This document shows positions 54,982-63,564 of a DNA stretch of 64,000 nucleotides, piece by piece. The DNA comes from Maribacter_C sp947494565 (GTDB lineage: Bacteria; Bacteroidota; Bacteroidia; Flavobacteriales; Flavobacteriaceae): assembly GCF_047345415.1 (NCBI RefSeq), contig NZ_JBLFEP010000004.1:496001-560000 (forward strand). Direction: 5' to 3'. Both the position numbers and the translations under genes were made by a program. The notes beneath the pieces were generated by a model. It saw only the letters and a list, made by a program, of their open reading frames with translations. It was not told the origin of the DNA and did no database searches. Numbering within the stretch: position 1 is the first letter of the stretch; every line of letters begins with the position of its first letter.

Positions 54982-56610
54982 CTATCTAGGAATACCATCA
55001 ATATAGGTTAGCTCCGCAGTCGTCGAAGGAATTTCGCCTAAAGGTATCTGCATGATATCCTTATCGTAGATTACGAAATCAGCCAGTTTTCCCTTTTCAA
55101 TACTTCCCTTTTCATTTTCCTCGAAGTTGGAATAGGCCGCCCAGATAGTCATTCCCCTGAGTGCCTCCTCTCTCGAAAGCGCATTGTTCATTTGATATCC
55201 TTCTTTTGGAAACCCCGCCAAGTCCCTTCTTGCAACAGCCGCATAAAATGTGTGGAAAGGACTCACACCTTCCACTGGAAAATCGGTACCTAGCGCCACT
55301 ATCCCTGCTTTCTCCAATAACTTTTTATACGCATAAGCTCCTTTTACCCGTTCGACCCCGAGCCTATCTTCGACCCAGTACATATCGCTGGTGGCATGGG
55401 TCGGTTGGACCGAGGGAATGATTCCCTGTTCAAAATAATCGAAGTCCGCGACGTCAAGTACCTGGGCATGTTCAATTTTCCATCTTCTATCTTCCTTTCC
55501 TTTCAACACCTTTCCGTATGCACGTAGTACCGCGGCATTTGCGGAATCACCTATGGCATGTGTATTCATTTGATAGCTAGTGGCCGCAATACGTTTCGCC
55601 AAGGTTTCAATCTCAGCTGCAGGAGTGATCATAGCGCCTAAGTGACCCGGCTGATCGGTGTATTCCGTTTTCAATACCGCTCCTCTTGAACCGAGTGATC
55701 CGTCAGCGTACACTTTTATGGAACGCACATGCAATCGGTCTGTCTTCAAAGGTCCTTTGTCAAGATAATGGGTTAAATTTTCAGGAGTATTACTGACCAT
55801 GGCATAGACTCTTATCGCCAGCTCGTCATTCTGCTGTAAGCTATCGATCAAGTCAATGGTCGATTTATCGAGTCCGGCATCATTGACTGTGGTCAGCCCC
55901 ATGTTCAGACATTGTCGTTCTGCTGCCTTTAGCGCCTGTATTCGATCACTTCTGCTCGGGGTCGGTATAATGGAATCTATCAATGACATAGGACTGTCAA
56001 TCAACACGCCGGTAATACCAGAGTAGCCACCGGTCCATTTTTTTACGATTTCACCCCCTTCTACCTTGGTACTCCAATCGATTCCTGCCAGGTCCAACGC
56101 CTTCTGATTTACCAAATAGGCATGGCCATCAATGCGCTCCAACACTACTGGAATATCCGGAAACATGGAATCAAGCCTTGTTTTGACCGGAAATTCCTTG
56201 ATTTCCCAGTCATTTTGATCCCAACCATCACCAAGGATAAAGTCCTGCGAATTTTCTTTTTGGTACTCACCTATACGTAGCAACACCTCATCGAAGCTTT
56301 TTGTGCCCACCAGGTCTACTTCCTGTTGTTTAAGTCCCAATCCGTAAAAGTGGCAATGTGCATCGATTAGGCCAGGAGTGATTGTTTTACCATCGGCGTC
56401 GACCAGTTGATTTGACGTATAAACACTTCGAATTTCCTCCGTGGTGCCGATGGCGATAAATTTACCGTCATGAACCGCAAAGGCCTCGGCCTTGGAAAAA
56501 TCGTTATCTACAGTGTATATGTTCGCATTGATAATGACCAGATCGACTTTTTCCTTAAAGTACTCGCAACTTGTTAGTACTAAAGCTATAAGCAATAGTA
56601 ATTTTTTCAT
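54982..56610 (-). CDS. YtcJ-type amidohydrolase lipoprotein
   Basis: 542 residues. Lipoprotein signal (LLIALVLTSC) and an amidohydrolase-3 barrel: PGLIDAHCHFYG holds the metal-binding HxH, HAIGDSANAAVLRAY, KIEHAQVLD and GTDFPVE complete the metal site. Family members hydrolyse amide or related bonds; the substrate is unknown. The lipid anchor places it in the periplasm or at the outer membrane. Confidence 0.92.
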   Translation of the reverse strand: MKKLLLLIALVLTSCEYFKEKVDLVIINANIYTVDNDFSKAEAFAVHDGKFIAIGTTEEIRSVYTSNQLVDADGKTITPGLIDAHCHFYGLGLKQQEVDLVGTKSFDEVLLRIGEYQKENSQDFILGDGWDQNDWEIKEFPVKTRLDSMFPDIPVVLERIDGHAYLVNQKALDLAGIDWSTKVEGGEIVKKWTGGYSGITGVLIDSPMSLIDSIIPTPSRSDRIQALKAAERQCLNMGLTTVNDAGLDKSTIDLIDSLQQNDELAIRVYAMVSNTPENLTHYLDKGPLKTDRLHVRSIKVYADGSLGSRGAVLKTEYTDQPGHLGAMITPAAEIETLAKRIAATSYQMNTHAIGDSANAAVLRAYGKVLKGKEDRRWKIEHAQVLDVADFDYFEQGIIPSVQPTHATSDMYWVEDRLGVERVKGAYAYKKLLEKAGIVALGTDFPVEGVSPFHTFYAAVARRDLAGFPKEGYQMNNALSREEALRGMTIWAAYSNFEENEKGSIEKGKLADFVIYDKDIMQIPLGEIPSTTAELTYIDGIPR

Positions 56611-56724
56611 GGCTGGTTGGTTATTGTCGACTAAAAGTAAAGAAATATTGTAGAACTATACCATAATATTCGATTGGAAATCGAATGAAACAAGCTCAAA
56701 CCTCGTACTTATTCAAAATAAAAA

Positions 56725-56748
56725 ACTACGGACAAAGGTGTCCGTAGT
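56725..56748 (-). terminator. Intrinsic terminator after the exported 138-residue protein gene
   Basis: Perfect ten-base-pair stem (ACTACGGACA with TGTCCGTAGT), loop of four, followed on the minus strand by TTTTT. Confidence 0.9.
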
Positions 56749-56775
56749 CTACAATATGTTCGGTTTTAAAAAGCC

Positions 56776-57192
56776 TTACTGTGGTGAAATACTTTTCACT
56801 CCTTTGATGGTATAGGTTCCGGAAGCTGAAGTGCTCGTGCCGGAAATCTGACTTCCCTTCGCAGATAAGGAAACGGAAACACTTTCTCCTTCGACGTTCA
56901 ATTTAAAGGTTATATCGTTTCCTTTAACCACAATATCAGTACCGTTCAATGCGCCGGCAGCTAATTGAACTTGAACCTTGTAAAGGTCACCGCTCTTTAC
57001 GATCATTAGTAGTCCACTGTCATATCCTTCAGGCGCACCCGCTGCGGTATACTCCCAGCCACCTACAAGATGGTCTTTGGTACTAATGACAATATCATCA
57101 CTAGAGGAACTTGCCCATATTTCTTGTGGTGCAACCAGAAGTGCACCGATCATCAGCAAAAACCCAGCTAATTTTTTCGTAGAATTTTTCAT
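56776..57192 (-). CDS. Exported protein of unknown function
   Basis: 138 residues, signal peptide (LLMIGALLVAPQEIWA) followed by a Gly/Ser-rich beta protein (VGGWEYTAAGAPEGYD, GTSTSASGTYTIKG). It resembles small flavobacterial periplasmic proteins of the lipocalin-like type, but the family is not clear. Ends in a strong terminator. Confidence 0.8.
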   Translation of the reverse strand: MKNSTKKLAGFLLMIGALLVAPQEIWASSSSDDIVISTKDHLVGGWEYTAAGAPEGYDSGLLMIVKSGDLYKVQVQLAAGALNGTDIVVKGNDITFKLNVEGESVSVSLSAKGSQISGTSTSASGTYTIKGVKSISPQ

Positions 57193-57273
57193 GTTCGTTT
57201 GTTTAATGTGTTAGTATTTAATCTTAGTAAATGTAAAAATTATTCATCAAAATCGCTCAAACACCCTTAAAAG

Positions 57274-59118
57274 CTAATTTTTCTGGGAAGCGATCCAACC
57301 CTCTATTTTCTCTTCAAGCAAGATCAGTGCCAAACTACCGGAGTTCAAAACTTGATTATGGAATTCCTTGATATCAAAAGCATCTCCCAATTCTCTTTCC
57401 GCCTTAGTGCGCAGTTCGCTGATTTTGAGCTGTCCGATCTTATACGATAGTGCCTGGCCCGGTGTGGCCATATATCTTTCGATTTCAGCGATAATACCGT
57501 CTTCGGACTCCGCCTCATTCTCTAAAGAATATTGAATCGCTTCCTCACGTGTCCAGCCTTTTGCATGAATGCCAGTATCGACAACCAAACGAATAGCGCG
57601 GTGCATTTCCATACTCAACATTCCAAAATATTGAAAGGGGTCTTCATACAAACCCAATTCCTTCCCTAAAGATTCGGCATATAGGGCCCAACCTTCCACA
57701 AAGACACCCATACTTTCGGGATGCAAAAATTCAGGAAGATCTTGATTCTCCTGTTGCAAGGACAACTGAAAATGATGACCGGGAATGGCTTCGTGCAAAA
57801 ACAAGGCTTCGTCAGCGAACTTGTTGTAATGCTCCACATCTGGAATAGGAATATAAAAAGTACCAGGTCGCGTCGCATCTTTTGAACCTGGAACGTATTC
57901 GGCGCTTGCCGAAGCCTCTCTGAATGCCTCCGTTCGCTGAACCTTAAAACCTGCTTTGGGTTTCAGATCGAATAACGTATTCAACTTGGGTTCCATGCGA
58001 TTTTGAATGGCATTGAAATTAGCGATTACTTCTTCCGGCTTTGAAAAAGGCATTTGATCTTTGCGCTGTCTGACGTGATTAAAAAAGGCTTTTAGGTCTC
58101 CCTCAAAACCGATCTCACGTTTCACTTTCTCCATTTCCCCCAAAATACGCTGTACTTCCGTTTTTCCGAGCTCGTGAATCTCATCAGCCGTCATTAGGGT
58201 CGTAGTGTGCAGTTTTATGAGGTAGTCGTAGGTTTTCTTTCCATTCGGTACGTCTGAGAGTCCTGAAGTTTCTCTGCAGACCGGCAGATAACTCTCCTTA
58301 AGAAAGGTATCGAGCAAGGCATACTTCGGAATCAATCGATCTCTGACAAAAGCTTCGTACGCTTTTGTGATCCGTTCTCTATCAGCCCTGTTTACCGCTT
58401 CTGAAAAGTTTCGTAGCGGTTCGGTAAACAAATGATCCCCTACACCTGAATTGATGAACTCCTGTAATTGCGGGATGATCTTCACTACTATTTTTTTAGG
58501 AAGTACGACACCCTGACCCATACCTTCCTCCATTTTTTCGATACATGTATCCAAAAAAACGAGGTAGTCTTCTAAACGCTCCAACCAATTGTCATAATCT
58601 TGGGCCGTCTTGAAAGGCTGAACACTGGCTCCACTGCCCAATTGGGCAACATAAAGGTGCAAAGACTGTATTTGCAATAGCGGCATCAATTCAAAACTGG
58701 GCAGATCGTATACCGGGGAGGCCATGGTCACCAGATCATTCTCAAGACCTTCGAGTTTAATAGCGCAATCCCACCGCATCACCCGGAGACTTAACCATTG
58801 CTCTTTGCTCACCATGGACTCGTCATACTGATCGAGCATGGTCAAGAAGCTACTATACTTTTCCTTCAGCGTCTCTTGATACGCATCAGAGATATAATTC
58901 GCAATAGTGTCATTGTAGGTATGGAATCCAGCTTTTGTCGCCTCAATAGGATTAGCACCTTTTTTGAACTCGTAATAGGCCTCGAAAACGGTGTCTATAG
59001 GAGCCAATTCATTTTCAGGGGTTTTATTCTTTTCATTACAGGAAAATAGGAGGAACAAAACCAATAAAAAAATCGTGTGCCCTCCATTGGGTCTTGTATT
59101 GCGATGATAAATCCACAT
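57274..59118 (-). CDS. DUF885 family lipoprotein, predicted metallopeptidase
   Basis: About 614 residues from the ATG at 59118 (a TTG two codons earlier is possible). Lipoprotein signal (LLVLFLLFSC). DUF885 is helical and carries HEAIPGHH: H442, E443 and H448/H449 resemble a zinc peptidase site. The distal ENEAESEDGI may supply a further ligand. Substrate unknown. Starts 8 bases after the NYN-LOTUS stop, so the two genes are probably in one operon. Confidence 0.92.
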   Translation of the reverse strand: MWIYHRNTRPNGGHTIFLLVLFLLFSCNEKNKTPENELAPIDTVFEAYYEFKKGANPIEATKAGFHTYNDTIANYISDAYQETLKEKYSSFLTMLDQYDESMVSKEQWLSLRVMRWDCAIKLEGLENDLVTMASPVYDLPSFELMPLLQIQSLHLYVAQLGSGASVQPFKTAQDYDNWLERLEDYLVFLDTCIEKMEEGMGQGVVLPKKIVVKIIPQLQEFINSGVGDHLFTEPLRNFSEAVNRADRERITKAYEAFVRDRLIPKYALLDTFLKESYLPVCRETSGLSDVPNGKKTYDYLIKLHTTTLMTADEIHELGKTEVQRILGEMEKVKREIGFEGDLKAFFNHVRQRKDQMPFSKPEEVIANFNAIQNRMEPKLNTLFDLKPKAGFKVQRTEAFREASASAEYVPGSKDATRPGTFYIPIPDVEHYNKFADEALFLHEAIPGHHFQLSLQQENQDLPEFLHPESMGVFVEGWALYAESLGKELGLYEDPFQYFGMLSMEMHRAIRLVVDTGIHAKGWTREEAIQYSLENEAESEDGIIAEIERYMATPGQALSYKIGQLKISELRTKAERELGDAFDIKEFHNQVLNSGSLALILLEEKIEGWIASQKN

Positions 59119-59126
59119 ATTCAATT

Positions 59127-59888
59127 CTATTTCTTTGTTCGAGAGTGTTTTCGTTCTTTCATCTTTACGTAAATCAACTTTTTACGTCCTTTTGAATCTT
59201 CCCTACGTTCCACATCAACGGCATTGATAGATTGAAAAAGTGGTGTCAGTTTTTGAAATCCATAATTACGGGAATCGAAGTTGGGTTGTTTCTTCTGTAA
59301 CAAACTGCCCACATCACCCAAAAATGCCCACCCATCATCATCGGCCACATCATCAATAGTACTTGAAATCAGGCGAAGGTCCTTTGGGGTAATCGCATCA
59401 ACGGCACTCTTTCTTTTTGTTTTCTTCTGATCCACGTCGTTGGCATCATCTTCAGTTTGGTTTTTTAGGATCTCGATGTAAATGAACTTATCGCAAGCAA
59501 CTATAAATGGATTGGGTGTTTTCTTTTCACCGATTCCGAAGACTTGCATACCTGCTTCGCGAAGTCGGGTCGCTAATCGGGTAAAATCGCTGTCACTACT
59601 GACAATACAAAAACCGTTCACTTTGCCCGAATACAGAATATCCATGGCGTCGATAATCATTGCAGAATCTGTCGCATTTTTACCCTGTGTATAACCGTAT
59701 TGTTGAATCGGCGTAATAGCATTCTCCAAAAGAATATTTTTCCATTTGCTTAAACGCGGGTTGGTCCAATCCCCATAAATACGTTTTATAGTTGGGTTAC
59801 CGTATTTGGCAATTTCCTCCATCATTTCCTTGACGTAGGCCGAGGGAATATTATCGCCATCAATAAGTACTGCTAAATTTAAGTCCAT
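59127..59888 (-). CDS. NYN domain protein with OST-HTH/LOTUS domain (LabA-like)
   Basis: 253 residues. NYN nuclease-fold domain at 1-150 with the acidic residues expected (VLIDGDNIPS, KNATDSAMIIDAMD, IVSSDSDFTRL). A basic linker leads to an OST-HTH/LOTUS domain at about 170-245 (DGWAFLGDVGSLLQKK, NYGFQKLTPLF). The family is thought to be RNA-directed, with nuclease activity possible. Divergent from the DUF2975/XRE pair. Confidence 0.92.
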   Translation of the reverse strand: MDLNLAVLIDGDNIPSAYVKEMMEEIAKYGNPTIKRIYGDWTNPRLSKWKNILLENAITPIQQYGYTQGKNATDSAMIIDAMDILYSGKVNGFCIVSSDSDFTRLATRLREAGMQVFGIGEKKTPNPFIVACDKFIYIEILKNQTEDDANDVDQKKTKRKSAVDAITPKDLRLISSTIDDVADDDGWAFLGDVGSLLQKKQPNFDSRNYGFQKLTPLFQSINAVDVERREDSKGRKKLIYVKMKERKHSRTKK

Positions 59889-59979
59889 TCATTCCTGTTT
59901 TTGTAAAGGTAGCGGGTTTTCTACTATTATGACTCTTTATACAGGTCTCTCCATTTTAATTTTATTAAATTTCATATTT

Positions 59980-60036
59980 CAATGTTTAACAATATATTTT
60001 TGTTGTTTATCAATAAATTATTGTTTCTTTACAATA
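59980..60036 (+). promoter_or_regulatory. Three copies of a TTGTTTA/CAATA motif and a -7 box before the DUF2975 gene
   Basis: Copies: CAATGTTTAACAATA (59980-59994), TTGTTTATCAATAA (60003-60016) and TATTGTTTCTTTACAATA (60019-60036, perfect six-base inverted arms). TATTTTTG at 59995-60002 matches TAnnTTTG exactly and lies between copies, so a bound protein would cover the promoter. A candidate operator for the XRE regulator encoded two genes downstream. Confidence 0.45.
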
Positions 60037-60053
60037 TCTTATTAATCTAGAAT

Positions 60054-60698
60054 ATGAAAAATCGAACTTCAAGCTCGGCTAAAGCTCTTGTCTTATTCCT
60101 ACGCTACTCACTTATTGCCTTTTTCGCGTGTAATGTCTTTTTCTTTGTTCAGTTTTTGATTTTCCATTTGGGGCCGGCACTCTTGTTTGGTGAAAGAAAA
60201 GGGGTTTATTTACCGATAGTATTTAAACCCACTAATCAGGGCGTTCTAACTTTGCCTCACACAGACTACGAATATATGTTCGATATACCATCTGCCACTG
60301 GCACTTTCCAAGCATTCGGACTCCCCCTAAAAATATTCTATATCTATTCATTTGGAGGTATCGTTTATTATGCTTGCCTTTTTCTAATTACGTATTTAAT
60401 TCTCAAAATGCTGAAGAATGCACAAGAGGGTAACTTTTTGGTAGTTAAAAATGCCATTCGATTACGATATATCGCTCTATTACTCATTGTTTCACTTCTG
60501 CGGGACAAACTCACCATTATCGCTTCCTCTTTCTACCTCAGGGAAAAAATAGAACTTGCCGGAATTGAATTCTACGATTTTACCTCTTACACATTTGACA
60601 ATTGGAAATATATTTTCATCTTTCTTTTTCTTCTTATCATTGCGGAAGCTTTCCGACTGGGGGCTCAGTTAAAAGAGGAAAACGATTTAACTATTTAA
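60054..60698 (+). CDS. DUF2975 membrane protein
   Basis: 214 residues with four membrane helices (SLIAFFACNVFFFVQFLIF, FGGIVYYACLFLITYLILKML, YIALLLIVSLL, WKYIFIFLFLLIIAEAFRLG). DUF2975 proteins are nearly always next to a small XRE regulator, as here. It may sense a membrane or envelope state and affect the regulator; this is inference. Confidence 0.9.
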   Translation: MKNRTSSSAKALVLFLRYSLIAFFACNVFFFVQFLIFHLGPALLFGERKGVYLPIVFKPTNQGVLTLPHTDYEYMFDIPSATGTFQAFGLPLKIFYIYSFGGIVYYACLFLITYLILKMLKNAQEGNFLVVKNAIRLRYIALLLIVSLLRDKLTIIASSFYLREKIELAGIEFYDFTSYTFDNWKYIFIFLFLLIIAEAFRLGAQLKEENDLTI

Positions 60699-60707
60699 AA
60701 GCAACAC

Positions 60708-60917
60708 ATGCCCATTATTGTAAATCTTGATGTGATGCTTGCCCGTAGAAAAATGTCTTTGACGGAACTCTCCGAAAAAGTGGGCATCACCATGTCAAAT
60801 CTGTCCATCTTGAAAAAGGGAAAAGCCAAGGCCATTCGTTTTAGTACGTTAGAGGCGATATGTACGGCTTTGGAATGTCAGCCTGCCGATATTTTGGAAT
60901 TTAGGGCCGAGGACTAG
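60708..60917 (+). CDS. YozG-like XRE transcriptional regulator
   Basis: 69 residues consisting of one HTH (LTELSEKVGITMSNLSILKKGKAKAIRFSTLEAICTALECQPADIL). Such short Cro/CI-type proteins usually bind as dimers. It starts 9 bases after the DUF2975 stop. Confidence 0.94.
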   Translation: MPIIVNLDVMLARRKMSLTELSEKVGITMSNLSILKKGKAKAIRFSTLEAICTALECQPADILEFRAED

Positions 60918-60975
60918 CGCGCAGAATCGCTTAAGGTACCCCTTCACAAACAATCATCTTCAAAAGAACAATCGT

Positions 60976-62208
60976 ATGAAAAAGCTTCAATTCTTATTAT
61001 CTCTTTTTTCGCTGAGTACCTCGATACTGAGTTACGCACAAAATCTACCGAGTTTACTAACCGAGAAGGACATCAATTCCACATTTTCAATTCTGGCATT
61101 TGATGAAGATGCCCAGGAATGGGGAATTGCCGTCGCAACGGACAATATTTATGTTGGGAATTCGACCATATATATTGAACCCGGGCTCGGCGCTTTTTCG
61201 GTCATCGCCGAAACCGAACCCCGATATGCGAAGGAAGGTTTGGAAAAACTCAAAAATGGGAAATCCATTGAACAAGCCATCGGCGAAGTAAAAGCTACGG
61301 ATGACGTGTCGCACTATCGACAAGTGTCAGGGATCGATGCTAATGGAAAGGTGTTTGCATTTACAGGACAATCGTTGCACTATTGGAAAGGGAAGGCCTC
61401 GCAAATTTTAGGAGACAGCTATGTGGTCATGGGCAATCAGCTTGCTGATGATGTGCTTTCCGAGATGTCGAAAAGCTTTGAAAGCTCTAGCGGAGCACTG
61501 GCGGAACGCCTCTTAGAAAGTCTAATTGCTGGGCAGAAGGCGGGCGGACAGATTTCAGGAAAACAATCGGCTGCGCTAGTTGTCAAAGGAACCCATAGCG
61601 AATGGTTCAATCAAATCGATTTGCGTGTCGATCATTCCAAAAAGCCGATTGAAGAACTGAAAACCTTACTAGCATACCACTATGGTCGAATTCGGCTCAA
61701 TCAAGCGCTTTATGCCAAAAGGAACGGGAACGTAGAAAGAGCGACACAAAAATTAACGGAGGCGGAGACGATGCTCGAAGGTTGGACCGGAATGTATGCA
61801 AGAATTGCCGGAGCAAATATTCTAATGGGCCATGAGGATGTCGCAGTCGATTGGATCAAAAAGGGATTGAACGAGAACCCCAATTGGTCTGTTAATCTTC
61901 CGGCGTTTTATATGCTACGCCATCATCCGGACTTGAAATCGGTTATTCTACCAGATTCATTTGGCCTGACGGACTGGGAAAGCGCCATCGGTATGTTAAG
62001 CAATCTCGGAAAAGAACCGGAGGCGATAACTCTAGCCAAAGAACTGATCGCCAAAAAAGTGGAGTCCTCGTATTTGAATTTCCTGCTTGGCAGAAGCTAC
62101 TTTTATGAGAAAGAAAAAAACAAGGCAATTACATATCTCGAAAGGGCCCTAAAACTAGATCCTAATAATATCGAGGCGGAAAACTTGTTGGACAAACTAA
62201 GGGAATAG
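60976..62208 (+). CDS. DUF1028 exported protein with C-terminal TPR-like part
   Basis: 410 residues. Signal peptide (SLSTSILSYAQ), then DUF1028 at about 35-235: STFSILAFDEDAQEWGIAVAT, DVSHYRQVSGIDANG, AERLLESLIAGQKAGG. DUF1028 has an Ntn-hydrolase-like fold. From about 245 on, helical repeats include a clear TPR at the end (AITYLERALKLDPNNIEAENLL). Catalytic activity is not established. Confidence 0.92.
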   Translation: MKKLQFLLSLFSLSTSILSYAQNLPSLLTEKDINSTFSILAFDEDAQEWGIAVATDNIYVGNSTIYIEPGLGAFSVIAETEPRYAKEGLEKLKNGKSIEQAIGEVKATDDVSHYRQVSGIDANGKVFAFTGQSLHYWKGKASQILGDSYVVMGNQLADDVLSEMSKSFESSSGALAERLLESLIAGQKAGGQISGKQSAALVVKGTHSEWFNQIDLRVDHSKKPIEELKTLLAYHYGRIRLNQALYAKRNGNVERATQKLTEAETMLEGWTGMYARIAGANILMGHEDVAVDWIKKGLNENPNWSVNLPAFYMLRHHPDLKSVILPDSFGLTDWESAIGMLSNLGKEPEAITLAKELIAKKVESSYLNFLLGRSYFYEKEKNKAITYLERALKLDPNNIEAENLLDKLRE

Positions 62209-62214
62209 TAGGGA

Positions 62215-63513
62215 CTACTGCGGATTCTTGGCCTTCAAGCTCCCAAAAACCAAAAACACCAAAAAAGCCAAGCCCAACCAACCCAATAGTTGGTACGAAC
62301 CAAAAGTAGAAAAACATAGGCTAAAAATGCTGGGAGCCAGGGCACTGGCCAATATCAAAAAGGACATCACCTTGCCAGTAATCGCACCCAAATGATCACG
62401 CCCATAAAAGCGAGGCCAAACAATGGTATTCAATACGGCAAAGAAGCCACTCATCATGCCGAAACCGACTACCAAGAGTGGAATACCTGCGGCCGTAGGC
62501 AAATATAAAAACCCTATGGAAGCCACGATTCCTCCTGAAATCATCAGATACAAATACAGTCGCAATCGCAGATAATCACTTAAATAGTTCGCCACCGTTG
62601 AAATGGAAACGGCAACCACCGAAGCCGGTAAAAAAATAGAAATCGCATCTTCTTTCGGAAAACCTTCGCTAGCAAAGATGGAAACGATGTGAAAGGTCAA
62701 CCCGGTGATAAAAAAGCTATTGAAGGAAAGCATAAGCGCATACATCCAAAATGCGCGTGTAGCCGTGGCCTCCTTCAATGTAAATTGTTGGTGCGCCCGC
62801 ACAGGGGTCGTCTCCGATTCGGAGGATATCCTTACGCCATCAGGTAGAAGTCCGAATTCTTCGGGTTTGTTTTTATAGAATATCCAGATCAATACACTAG
62901 CGGCTAGCAGCCCAAAACCCAAATAGTGCCAGGCCCCTTGCCATCCACTTGTATCGATAAGATAATCAATCCATAGTGGCGAAGAAGAAAATCCAAAAGA
63001 GAGTGCTACACTACTGAACATATTCACCTTTCCACGGTTTTTATCGAACCACATCATAATCACATTTCGAGAGGCCATAGTCAACACCCCTTGCCCCGCA
63101 AAGCGCAATAAAAAAAACAAAAAGGTCATTAATAGAAAAGGTACGAGCCAGGTATCACTATCCAGTGACTCTTTGACAAAAGTGCTCATTTGTACCGACC
63201 AGGAACATAAAAACAGGGCCATTGCCAAAACCAAGGCGGCGTAGAAGGCTACCAATCGTGCCCCATACCTATCGAACCAAATACCCGCACGGCCAATGAC
63301 CAAAGAGCTAGCAATGGTACCGATCATATAGGCATTACTGAATTGATTTCTCGAAAGGCCCAGCGCATCTTTGACGGGATCGGTAAACACCGATACTCCA
63401 ATGGTCTGCCCAGGAATACTACAGTAGATACCGACCGTACCGAAAAAAAGAATCACGTAACCGTAAAAAATTGGGCTCCTGGTAGGATCGATGAACGTAA
63501 AGTTTTTGGGCAT
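62215..63513 (-). CDS. MFS transporter (OFA/monocarboxylate-like)
   Basis: 432 residues, twelve membrane segments. MFS loop 2-3 is IGRAGIWFDRYGAR; the overall pattern resembles oxalate/formate antiporter or monocarboxylate porters. No signature allows a substrate. It is convergent with the DUF1028 gene, with 6 bases between the stops. Confidence 0.9.
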   Translation of the reverse strand: MPKNFTFIDPTRSPIFYGYVILFFGTVGIYCSIPGQTIGVSVFTDPVKDALGLSRNQFSNAYMIGTIASSLVIGRAGIWFDRYGARLVAFYAALVLAMALFLCSWSVQMSTFVKESLDSDTWLVPFLLMTFLFFLLRFAGQGVLTMASRNVIMMWFDKNRGKVNMFSSVALSFGFSSSPLWIDYLIDTSGWQGAWHYLGFGLLAASVLIWIFYKNKPEEFGLLPDGVRISSESETTPVRAHQQFTLKEATATRAFWMYALMLSFNSFFITGLTFHIVSIFASEGFPKEDAISIFLPASVVAVSISTVANYLSDYLRLRLYLYLMISGGIVASIGFLYLPTAAGIPLLVVGFGMMSGFFAVLNTIVWPRFYGRDHLGAITGKVMSFLILASALAPSIFSLCFSTFGSYQLLGWLGLAFLVFLVFGSLKAKNPQ

Positions 63514-63564
63514 TCAACTTGAGTAAGCCGTAAAATTACCGATTTTACCGTTCTTTCACCCTAC

